A stretch of 8,328 nucleotides of DNA from CAUZEO01 sp963578625 (GTDB taxonomy: Bacteria; Verrucomicrobiota; Kiritimatiellia; SLOV01): the NCBI GenBank assembly GCA_963578625.1, contig CAUZEO010000235.1, positions 1-8,328 on the forward strand, read 5' to 3'. The notes beneath the pieces were generated by a model. That model was not told the DNA's origin, did not search any database, and saw only the letters and a program-made list of their open reading frames with translations. How positions within the stretch are numbered: the stretch's first letter is position 1; each line of letters begins with the position of its first letter. Positions 1 through 5,940 of the stretch are shown piece by piece. The translations under genes were made by a program, and so were the position numbers.

Positions 1-28
1 ATTACTGCTTATGACTCTTGTTTTTTCG

Positions 29-61
29 AAAAAAATGCTCTGCGCTCCGTCCGGCCGACGG
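29..61 (-). terminator. Possible weak terminator after the prepilin gene
   Basis: Read on the minus strand, a short hairpin with a perfect 5-bp stem (CCGTC/GACGG, 5-base loop, positions 47-61) begins only a few bases after the prepilin stop codon. A run of seven T follows at positions 35-29. The T run lies about 11 bases beyond the stem instead of directly after it, so this is not a textbook intrinsic terminator. The T run also forms a 14-bp AT-rich palindrome (21-34) with the adjoining A run, which may act in both directions. The function is inferred only from position and shape. Confidence 0.3.
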
Positions 62-64
62 GTG

Positions 65-889
65 TCAGTCCACCATCGGGCCTTCAGGATTCCAAACCAC
101 GCCGCCCCGGTTTGAAGTTTTGGTTGAAATGAATATATCGCTTTTCTTGTGGGTGGTTGCGTGGCCGTCGGCAAACGCAACATTGACCTTCTCGTCTTCT
201 CGCATGTGGCGATACTCAAGGAAGGCGGCATGCAGGTTGCCGAAGATACCGTTCCCCTCGGAGAACACCGCGAAGCGGGTGACGTCGGGGATATCGATGT
301 CCGTCAACAAAACTCCCAGGCCCGATCCCGGCCATTCCTGCGCCCGGCGACCGTGGTCGATCCACAGATTGTAGGCATATGCCATGAAGAGCTGTCCCCG
401 GGGTACGCCCAGGGCGACTTGGTCATGGGTAGTGACGGTCGGACAGGACCAGATGCTGCCGTCCCGCGCTTCGGGGAATTTGCCGAAGGCGGCATTGATC
501 GACCGGATCGATTCTTTATCCAGGTACGAAGGGAGAACATTGAACCAGGCCGCAGTCTCATTCTTATCGATCGAGGCCGAACCTGTGACCCCCTCCTTTG
601 GAAAGAGTCCCGAGTGGTCGTTCAAATACATGGTGAGGGCGAGACCCCACTGGCGAACGTTGGACCGGCAGTTGGACATGCGCGCGCTCTCCAGCGCATT
701 GCTTACTGCCGGGATAAGGAGGGCGGAGAGGATCGCTATGATCGCAATGACGACCAAGAGCTCGATCAGGGTGAATCCCCGGTGCCGGGTTCCCGTGCCC
801 GCCGCGCGCTCGCCGATTTCGTGTTCAGCGCCTCCCCATGTGAGTGGGCCTGTCCCTGCTCCGGCCCTCTTCTCCAACGCCTCGGTCAT
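65..889 (-). CDS. Type IV prepilin/pseudopilin with long leader and C-terminal DG motif
   Basis: This 274-residue protein has a class III prepilin signal. After a charged leader, RHRG|FTLIELLVVIAIIAIL places the prepilin-peptidase cut after Gly38, with Phe as +1 and the conserved Glu at +5 (residue 43). About 20 hydrophobic residues follow, which form the N-terminal pilin helix. Near the C-terminus, HMREDEKVNVAFADGH resembles the H-X9-DG motif of PVC prepilins, but here 12 residues separate His and DG. Mature prepilins are assembled in the inner membrane into pili or type II-like pseudopili. The start at 889 is chosen because AGAGGA lies 5 bases upstream; the longer reading from 973 lacks a ribosome-binding site. 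The 38-residue leader is long for the family, and no later in-frame ATG shortens it. The gene diverges from the pilus alignment operon, so it may be its substrate (inference). It could equally serve a type II-like system. Confidence 0.92.
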   Translation of the reverse strand: MTEALEKRAGAGTGPLTWGGAEHEIGERAAGTGTRHRGFTLIELLVVIAIIAILSALLIPAVSNALESARMSNCRSNVRQWGLALTMYLNDHSGLFPKEGVTGSASIDKNETAAWFNVLPSYLDKESIRSINAAFGKFPEARDGSIWSCPTVTTHDQVALGVPRGQLFMAYAYNLWIDHGRRAQEWPGSGLGVLLTDIDIPDVTRFAVFSEGNGIFGNLHAAFLEYRHMREDEKVNVAFADGHATTHKKSDIFISTKTSNRGGVVWNPEGPMVD

Positions 890-894
890 ATGCG

Positions 895-900
895 TCCTCT
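895..900 (-). promoter_or_regulatory. Shine-Dalgarno site that fixes the prepilin start
   Basis: On the minus strand AGAGGA is followed by five bases and then ATG at 889-887. This is the only convincing ribosome-binding site upstream of the pilin signal and favours the 274-residue product over a 302-residue reading starting at 973. Confidence 0.7.
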
Positions 901-1080
901 TTTGCCCTGCCGCGAGCGGATTCTGCTCCGCGTTGCCGCGCCAGCGGCCCCAATTATCCCTAAAAACTACCATAGGGCGGAACTGGTTTCACTCGCTATT
1001 TTATTAGAATTCGTGTAATTAGGTCATTCCATCCACGTCTGCGGTCCGTTGTTTGCCGTCGCCGGAATCATTTATATCCC

Positions 1081-1126
1081 CTAATCATAATTAAACTTTG
1101 ACGGCTAAATGAGGTCTACCTATTCT
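1081..1126 (+). promoter_or_regulatory. Sigma70-type promoter candidate for the pilus operon
   Basis: TTGACG (1098-1103, 5 of 6 to the -35 consensus) is separated by exactly 17 bases from TATTCT (1121-1126, 4 of 6 to the -10 consensus). The 17 bases directly upstream of the -35 box (1081-1097) are AT-rich with A and T runs, like an UP element. Transcription would start near 1133, leaving a leader of about 60 bases before the first gene. It is assigned by matching only; the host's own promoter preferences are unknown. Confidence 0.5.
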
Positions 1127-1145
1127 CTTCCCGATTTACGGCGGA

Positions 1146-1161
1146 CTGCCCTGCGGGGTAG
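1146..1161 (+). other. Small hairpin in the operon 5' leader
   Basis: A 6-bp stem (one G-T wobble) with a TGCG tetraloop lies in the predicted untranslated leader, 24 bases ahead of the ribosome-binding site of the first gene. No U run follows, so it is not a terminator. It could stabilise the mRNA 5' end; there is no direct evidence for a regulatory role. Confidence 0.3.
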
Positions 1162-1195
1162 GTTCGATTCTGGTGAGTAAATAGCGGGAGAAGCT

Positions 1196-1855
1196 ATGTA
1201 CAAGCGGCCTGGACTCAGTCTGTTTTTGCGTCGGTTCGGCCTGCCGGTTGCCCTTTTGGGCTTCTGGCTTGTGTCGGACGCCGCCGATGCGCAGCGGCGT
1301 GGAGCCGGGCAAAGCGCCCAGGCACGGCTCGTGGACGTGGCCGGGATGTCCGTCCCGGAGCCTGATATTCGCGCGAACGTTTCCCCGAAGTTCGATGCAA
1401 AAGGTGTTTCTTCTTCGGATGAGGACCGGGACTGGCTGATTCTGCGGGCATTCTACGAGACTGCGCCGGATTGGACCGACGACGTCACCGTCACCTTCTA
1501 CGCCCTGTTCAAGCCTGATCCGAGGGACGATAAGCAGGCGGATCCGTCGAGGCGATATGTTCTTTTCAGCGGCGAGACGTCGTATTTCAATCTCAAGCGT
1601 GGAAATCATAACGCTTTTATGTTTATTCATCCGGATACGCTGGAGCGGTACGGCGATGTGGAGCGAATTGCCGTACAATTGCGCCACAAGGGGCAGGATG
1701 CGGGCTCCATGAGTGATCCCGAGTCCCAGGAAGGGTGGTGGACCCAGTTGCAGCCGGTATCCGGCCAGCTCCTGTCGCGGGACCACACTCCGTTTGATAA
1801 TGTGAACCGTGGTTTCTACGACATGATGAGGACCGCCACGCCCCAACGCCGTTGA
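1196..1855 (+). CDS. Exported protein in the Amuc_1102 position of a pilus operon
   Basis: This 219-residue protein begins with a clear Sec signal peptide: basic N-terminus, hydrophobic core at about 14-26, and a likely cut after ADA (residue 32) before QRRG. The mature part is soluble, with alternating hydrophobic patterns typical of beta strands (about 79-106 and 120-165), including DWLILRAFYETAPDW and DDVTVTFYALF. A Trp pair at 181-182 and a polar C-terminus follow. There is no transmembrane segment and no cysteine. GGGAG lies 5 bases before the ATG. It is the first gene of the operon and precedes pilM, as Amuc_1102 sits beside the PilM gene in Akkermansia; that protein is reported (recalled, not checked) to have an immunoglobulin-like fold. 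Orthology here is inferred from position, size, export signal and beta-rich look, not from a clear motif. The molecular role is unknown; a periplasmic or surface accessory of the pilus machine is plausible. Confidence 0.85.
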   Translation: MYKRPGLSLFLRRFGLPVALLGFWLVSDAADAQRRGAGQSAQARLVDVAGMSVPEPDIRANVSPKFDAKGVSSSDEDRDWLILRAFYETAPDWTDDVTVTFYALFKPDPRDDKQADPSRRYVLFSGETSYFNLKRGNHNAFMFIHPDTLERYGDVERIAVQLRHKGQDAGSMSDPESQEGWWTQLQPVSGQLLSRDHTPFDNVNRGFYDMMRTATPQRR

Positions 1856-1864
1856 GGGATGAAT

Positions 1865-1903
1865 ATGACGCTACGTTTACGAGTCTTACATGCTGAAATC
1901 TGA
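1865..1903 (+). other. Possible 12-codon upstream ORF overlapping the pilM start
   Basis: An ATG at 1865 has a strong Shine-Dalgarno sequence (GAGGG, 1854-1858, 6 bases away) that overlaps the stop codon of the preceding gene. It reads MTLRLRVLHAEI and ends at TGA 1901-1903, 11 bases inside pilM in another frame. The pilM ATG at 1890 has no recognisable Shine-Dalgarno sequence, and its frame is closed by a TGA at 1866, so it cannot start further upstream. Ribosomes that end on this mini-ORF could restart at 1890, a translational-coupling device. This is inferred from layout only; expression is not shown. Confidence 0.35.
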
Positions 1904-3599
1904 AGGTATTCTCGCTCTAGATATCGGTACGAGCGGTATAAAGCTCGCCGAATTTACCCAAGGCAAAGACGGCTCGATCGAGCTCGTCAATTTTGCCATC
2001 GGCTCCCTGGGTCTCGGCCCGGGAGACGACGAAGAGCGGGGCCGCTACCTGGTGCTCACCATCAAGGATATGATGAAGGAGCGGCAAATCCGCCCCGGGC
2101 CGGTGCTGCTGAGCGTCTCCGGCCAGACCGTCTTTTCCCGGTTCGTGAAACTGCCCCCGGTCGACAGGGAGAAGGTTGGCCAGATCGTTGCCTACGAGGC
2201 CCAGCAGAACGTTCCCTTTCCAATCGAAGAGGTGGTCTGGGACTACCAGCTCATTGGCACCGGCGAAAGCGAGCTGGACGTCATGATTGCAGCGATCAAG
2301 GGGGAAATCGTCGAGTCGCTGACCGAGGCTGTGGAACAGGCCGGCCTCATTCCAGACCTGGTGGACGTTGCGCCGATGGCCCTTTACAATGCGGCCCGAT
2401 ACAATATTCCGAGTTCCGAGAGCTGCGAATTGCTGATTGACATCGGCGCGCGCTCCACCGACCTGATCTTTTTAGAAGCCGGCCGGGTATTTCTGCGCAG
2501 CATCCCGGTCGCCGGCAATACCATTTCCCAGAGCATCGCCCGGGAATTGGATCTGCCGTTTGCTGAAGCGGAAAAACTCAAGATCGAGCATGCGGTCGTC
2601 GGTGTCGGCGGTGCCGCCGAAATGCAGGGAGACGAGACGGTCACCCGGATTTCCAAGATCGTCCGCAACGTCATGACCCGTATGCACGCTGAAATCAATC
2701 GCTCCATCAACTTCTATCGGGGGCAGCAGGGCGGGGCCCAACCCGAGCATATTCTCCTCGCTGGCGGCACTGCCGTGATCCCCGGGACCGACGCGTTTTT
2801 CCGCGAAAAGCTCAAAGAGAATGTGACCTTTTTTAATCCGTTCGAGAATGTGGCCGTATCCGAAACCGTGGACACGGACGAAATTGCCGAAAACGTGAAT
2901 GTTTTGGGCCAGGTCGTGGGTCTTGCCCTGAGGCGGGTGCTTACCTGTCCAATCGAGATTAATCTGATGCCGCCGCGGGTGCTTGCCGCCGCGGAAATGA
3001 GGCGTCGGCGGCCGCTCTTTGTCCTGTCGGCCGTGGGGCTGGTCCTCTTTCTCCTGACCTGGTGCGGGTTCTATTTCAAGATGACACAGCTCGCGGCCGC
3101 GAAGTATGCGAAGGTCAGTCTGGAAGTGGACCGCCTGGAAGGAATAAGCCAGAAGGTCAACAAAGCTCAAACCAAGGTCAAACAGGTAACCAAGCGAGTC
3201 GAAACCCTGCAGAAGTTTTTCCCCAAACGGGACGTTTGGAATCGGATCATCACCGATATCAGGAGCTGTGTTCCGGACGGGATTTACCTTACCGCGCTCG
3301 TGCCCCTGGAGGATAGTGGAGATATGGAAACCATGCTTCCAGGACAGAGGGGAGGACGCGGGCTGATGGGTACCCTTGCGGAGCCCGCGGCGATCCGATT
3401 TATCGAAATCACCGGAGTGGGGTATGAAGATAAAGTCCCCGATTGGGAACCGGTGAGAGCATTCCGGGACAGCCTGAAGAGCGCCGAATTATTTAACGAC
3501 GAGGATACTAAAATCACCTGGCAACGTCCTCCTGCGGCAGGAGAGGCCACGCGCGAGTTCAAAATCAAGATCAAATTGGCTGAGCCCCTCAAATTCTGA
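1890..3599 (+). CDS. pilM: PilM-PilN fusion protein, type IV pilus inner-membrane platform
   Basis: This 569-residue protein joins two normally separate pilus proteins. Residues 1-350 are PilM, an actin/FtsA-like ATP-binding domain: phosphate-1 motif ILALDIGTSGIKLAE (7-21), phosphate-2 region LLIDIGARSTDLIF (181-194), adenosine motif HILLAGGTAVIPG (287-299). Residues 355-569 look like PilN: INLMPPR (357-363, matching the INLLPxR start of PilN), an arginine cluster (371-374), one transmembrane helix (about 375-396), a coiled coil (about 400-442) and a mixed alpha/beta periplasmic domain with the pattern IRFIEITGVGYE (502-513). In the usual system PilM sits in the cytoplasm and binds the INLLP peptide of PilN, and PilN pairs with PilO in the periplasm. 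Here the join would enforce 1:1 stoichiometry. The gene corresponds in position to Amuc_1101. The start lacks a Shine-Dalgarno sequence, suggesting coupling to upstream translation; the next gene begins 2 bases after the stop. Confidence 0.93.
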   Translation: MLKSEGILALDIGTSGIKLAEFTQGKDGSIELVNFAIGSLGLGPGDDEERGRYLVLTIKDMMKERQIRPGPVLLSVSGQTVFSRFVKLPPVDREKVGQIVAYEAQQNVPFPIEEVVWDYQLIGTGESELDVMIAAIKGEIVESLTEAVEQAGLIPDLVDVAPMALYNAARYNIPSSESCELLIDIGARSTDLIFLEAGRVFLRSIPVAGNTISQSIARELDLPFAEAEKLKIEHAVVGVGGAAEMQGDETVTRISKIVRNVMTRMHAEINRSINFYRGQQGGAQPEHILLAGGTAVIPGTDAFFREKLKENVTFFNPFENVAVSETVDTDEIAENVNVLGQVVGLALRRVLTCPIEINLMPPRVLAAAEMRRRRPLFVLSAVGLVLFLLTWCGFYFKMTQLAAAKYAKVSLEVDRLEGISQKVNKAQTKVKQVTKRVETLQKFFPKRDVWNRIITDIRSCVPDGIYLTALVPLEDSGDMETMLPGQRGGRGLMGTLAEPAAIRFIEITGVGYEDKVPDWEPVRAFRDSLKSAELFNDEDTKITWQRPPAAGEATREFKIKIKLAEPLKF

Positions 3600-3601
3600 C
3601 C

Positions 3602-4762
3602 ATGAAAAAGCATTTATTCTTCGCGGTACTTTCAATTGTCCTGGTCGTCTTCGGCGGAGGTCTTTTGTTGCTGTTGATGAAGAACCTGGGTAGCTACAAC
3701 GACGTAAAGTCCAAGCTGGATGATGCAGAGTCCCGGTACACCAGCCTCAGCGGGGCGAGCCCGTACCCTTCGCCGGACAATATTGTCGTCATCGAATCCA
3801 ACCTCGAGAAAGTCGAGCAATTCTATGCCGATTTGCAGGAGCGTTTATGCGCCGGCGAGGCCCCCCAGCGCGAGATTGAGAGAGCCCAGTTCGCCGGCCT
3901 GCTCGAAACCACGATAAATGACTTGGTTCTGAATGCGACGAATCGTAGCGTGATGTTGCCGGCAAATTTTTCATTCGGGTTCGATTCCTACCGCGGGCAA
4001 TTGCCGGAACAAAGTCAGGTTCCGCGGCTGGTGCGCCAGCTCGAAGTGATTCGAATCTGCTCCCGGCTCCTGTTCGAGAACAGGATCTCCTCTCTGAACC
4101 TGGTGCAACGGGATGTTTTTGAGGAGCAAATTAGCAGCAACATGATGGGAATGCACGGCATGATGATGGGCGGCCCGCGCCAGAGTCGATCTTCGCGCAG
4201 TAGGCGTACCTCGAAAGCGGTGAAGGGCGAGACGGGGGAAAAGGCGAAGAAGACCAGTTTCTCAAAAAAGAAAAAAGACTTCACAATTGAACAAGTGACC
4301 GTGTCCTTTACCGCCCGAGACGAGCAGATATGGCGGGTTATTGATGCAATTTCCCAGAATGCACGGTTTACGATAATCAAGTCCGTCGCCATGAACAACG
4401 TAAGCCGACCGCAAGAGGGGTCGGGAATTAGCCGGCCTTCATACTCCCCGCCCGGCGCCGGAATGGGTTTTGGCGGGCCCGGTGGCGGACCGATGGGAGG
4501 AGGACCAATGGGGGGGGCCGGAGGAGCCTATGGAGGATTCGGGGGCATGATGCCACCCGGTGCCGTGGGGATGGGAAGATTACCGGCTGTGCGGCGGCAA
4601 CCCTCCAGCGACGAAGGGAAGATACCTCTCAGAAGGATGCCCCGAAAAGAACGTACCGTCGCCGGAGAGGACGAACTGGTTCAGGTTCAGTTGGAATTGG
4701 ACGTCTACCAATTCTGCCTGGATGGCGCGCCTCCGGTAAAAGAAGAGGCGGGGAGTTCGTAG
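3602..4762 (+). CDS. Amuc_1100-like, PilO-type periplasmic pilus protein
   Basis: This 386-residue bitopic protein has a short basic N-terminus, one transmembrane helix (about 5-26), a coiled coil (about 31-82) and then a periplasmic domain in pieces. The pattern FSFGFDSY...VPRLVRQLEVIRICSRLLFENRISSLNL (123-167) and a second block with FTIEQVTVSFTARDEQIWRVIDAIS (227-251) followed by FTIIKSVAMNN resemble the two ferredoxin-like halves of Amuc_1100, as does the closing strand DELVQVQLELDVYQF (357-371). Amuc_1100 is reported (recalled) to resemble PilO/PilN and GspL/GspM. Role by context: partner of the PilN part of the upstream fusion in the inner-membrane platform. Two low-complexity stretches are inserted: Met-rich then strongly basic (about 180-226) and Gly/Met/Pro-rich (about 275-335). 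The ATG is 2 bases after the pilM stop with no evident ribosome-binding site, so coupled translation is likely. The family call rests on architecture, position and short matched stretches. Confidence 0.88.
   Translation: MKKHLFFAVLSIVLVVFGGGLLLLLMKNLGSYNDVKSKLDDAESRYTSLSGASPYPSPDNIVVIESNLEKVEQFYADLQERLCAGEAPQREIERAQFAGLLETTINDLVLNATNRSVMLPANFSFGFDSYRGQLPEQSQVPRLVRQLEVIRICSRLLFENRISSLNLVQRDVFEEQISSNMMGMHGMMMGGPRQSRSSRSRRTSKAVKGETGEKAKKTSFSKKKKDFTIEQVTVSFTARDEQIWRVIDAISQNARFTIIKSVAMNNVSRPQEGSGISRPSYSPPGAGMGFGGPGGGPMGGGPMGGAGGAYGGFGGMMPPGAVGMGRLPAVRRQPSSDEGKIPLRRMPRKERTVAGEDELVQVQLELDVYQFCLDGAPPVKEEAGSS
4442..4579 (+). repeat. Gly/Met/Pro-rich low-complexity segment of the PilO-like protein
   Basis: Residues 281-326 are dominated by Gly with Met, Pro and a few aromatic residues, including the directly repeated unit GGGPMGG (295-301, then GPMGG). 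It lies between a folded alpha/beta block and the last beta strand, so it should be a flexible periplasmic loop. At DNA level it shows as G-rich runs around 4470-4580, including an 8-base G run near 4511-4518, where replication slippage could occur. Confidence 0.8.
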
Positions 4763-5866
4763 GTGGTTGGAACCGGTGGAGATTCAGGTGGGTGGCTCAA
4801 GCAGAACTATGACAAGCTTCTGCTCGTGCTTGTGCTTATCGGCTTGCTGGGGTCGGCCGTGTTCCTGATCTTTAAGGTCAGCTCGGAAAGCGACGACCTA
4901 AAGGGTAACGACTGGCCACCGCCGTCACGGAAAATTCCGGCTCAGGACGTCGATTTTTCGGGGTACGAGGCGAAAAACGGGCCCCTGGAGGAACCCTTTG
5001 CCGGCATGAATGCGACCACGAATTTGCTTATGGTTAGCGAGGTAAGAGTCATCTGTGTAAACCCGAATCATCAGGGACCCATTCCCTTCAGTGCGATGGT
5101 CTGTCCGGTTTGCGGGGCGAAGCAGCCTCCGCTGGAAACCATTGGGTTTGACCGGGACGAAGATTTAATGACCGATGATTGGGAAGAGAGGAATGGTCTG
5201 AACAAATATGATCCCAGGGACGCTGTTTTCGATCCGGATGGCGACGGATTCACCAATCTGGATGAATTCCAGGGCGGGGGTACGGACCCGAACGATCCCA
5301 GAGAGAAGCCTCCGATCACTTCGAAATTGCGCTGGACCCGGATTGATACCCAGCCCCTGCAAGTGTTGTTTGAAGGGGTATTCGATGCGCCGGAAGGCAT
5401 GAAATTCCAGCTGAATGAGCGCAAAACCGACAAAACCTGGTTCAAATTCCTCGGCGAGGAAGCGGAAGGCTACCTGTTGTCCGAGTATATCGAGGAAGCG
5501 GAGCAGGGGCCCAAGCTCATCCTCACCAACGAGTTTGAAGTGATCGAACTGCCGAAGGGAAGGACCGTCTACACCCAGCGGAGGTCGGCGGATCTCATCT
5601 TCCTGCTCGACGGGAAACGTTTTCGAGAGATGAAGCTGGGCCAGAGCATTGAATTGGAAGACCTTACATATAATATCGTTGACATAACCAAGAACGAAGT
5701 AGTAATCCGAGACGATTCGGGAGAGGAAATCAGGGTCAAGAAAATCTCCAGGCGAGAAGCTCAAATCCTTAAACGGGGCGGTACTAACCGTCGACCGAGG
5801 GTGCGAGGAGCTGAAGGCAGGGATAGAACGGCCCCGATTTCGGACCCATTTTCCCAACGAAGATAG
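4763..5866 (+). CDS. Amuc_1099-like, possibly PilP-type anchored protein with zinc-ribbon-like and EF-hand-like motifs
   Basis: This 367-residue protein starts at a GTG that abuts the previous TAG, with GGGAG 7 bases upstream, indicating tight coupling. One transmembrane helix (about 18-38) follows a short N-terminus, so the rest should be periplasmic. Three further parts follow. A Cys/His cluster C98-x4-H103...C114-P-V-C117-G resembles a zinc ribbon. Two 12-residue loops with EF-hand ligands follow: D130/D132/D134/D138/E141, then D157/D159/D161/N165/E168 with the DPDGDG core, ending in a TDPNDP tail typical of TSP3-like calcium segments in PVC bacteria. The C-terminal beta-rich domain (about 185-333), with KLGQSIELEDLTYNIVDI and EVVIRDDSGEEIRVKKI, recalls the PilP/GspC homology-region pattern. 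A basic tail ends the protein. Gene order (after O, before Q) supports a PilP-like link to the secretin. The PilP relation is inference; the fallback is an Amuc_1099-like protein of unknown function. Confidence 0.85.
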   Translation: MVGTGGDSGGWLKQNYDKLLLVLVLIGLLGSAVFLIFKVSSESDDLKGNDWPPPSRKIPAQDVDFSGYEAKNGPLEEPFAGMNATTNLLMVSEVRVICVNPNHQGPIPFSAMVCPVCGAKQPPLETIGFDRDEDLMTDDWEERNGLNKYDPRDAVFDPDGDGFTNLDEFQGGGTDPNDPREKPPITSKLRWTRIDTQPLQVLFEGVFDAPEGMKFQLNERKTDKTWFKFLGEEAEGYLLSEYIEEAEQGPKLILTNEFEVIELPKGRTVYTQRRSADLIFLLDGKRFREMKLGQSIELEDLTYNIVDITKNEVVIRDDSGEEIRVKKISRREAQILKRGGTNRRPRVRGAEGRDRTAPISDPFSQRR

Positions 5867-5940
5867 GTATCGGTGGACCTTGTGCCGGTTGCACGGATTA
5901 GCATTTAGATGACAAGTAACGGACAGAGGAGAGCCCCGTA
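5867..5940 (+). promoter_or_regulatory. 74-bp spacer with strong Shine-Dalgarno site for the secretin gene
   Basis: This is the longest gap inside the operon. GAGGAG (5926-5931) sits 9 bases before the ATG and fixes the secretin start. No terminator and no convincing promoter was seen; a GTGC/GCAC mini-hairpin (5882-5894) is too small to mean much. The strong site suggests that the secretin is translated independently of the upstream genes, unlike the tightly coupled inner-membrane genes. Confidence 0.6.

Larger units (their letters stand above)
890..1195. other. Divergent intergenic region between prepilin gene and pilus operon
   Basis: About 305 bp separate the two divergent start codons. 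No convincing gene was found here. The operon-proximal half holds a promoter candidate and a 5' leader with a small hairpin. The prepilin-proximal half (about 974-1080) must contain the minus-strand promoter; an AT-rich stretch around 991-1020 is the likeliest place, but no box pair stood out. Shared control of the two transcripts from this region is possible but unproven. Confidence 0.6.

Noticed and set aside
973..975. Alternative prepilin start at 973 giving 302 residues
   Set aside because: There is no Shine-Dalgarno sequence before it, and it would extend an already overlong leader to 66 residues; ATG at 889 has a good site.
149..1018. Plus-strand 289-residue open frame opposite the prepilin
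   Set aside because: It has no recognisable motif, is Arg/Gly/Pro rich as expected for antisense of GC-rich coding DNA, and fully overlaps a gene with an unmistakable prepilin signal on the other strand.
1136..1846. Minus-strand 236-residue open frame opposite the first operon gene
   Set aside because: Arg/Pro-rich shadow sequence with no signal peptide or domain; the plus-strand frame has a Sec signal and a good ribosome-binding site.
2472..3170. Minus-strand 232-residue open frame inside pilM
   Set aside because: It lies antisense to conserved PilM motifs and shows no family pattern of its own.
5880..5909. Possible internal promoter ahead of the secretin gene (TTGTGC, then TTTAGA)
   Set aside because: The boxes match the consensus poorly (3 of 6 in the -10 box), and the gap is short enough for simple read-through in an operon.
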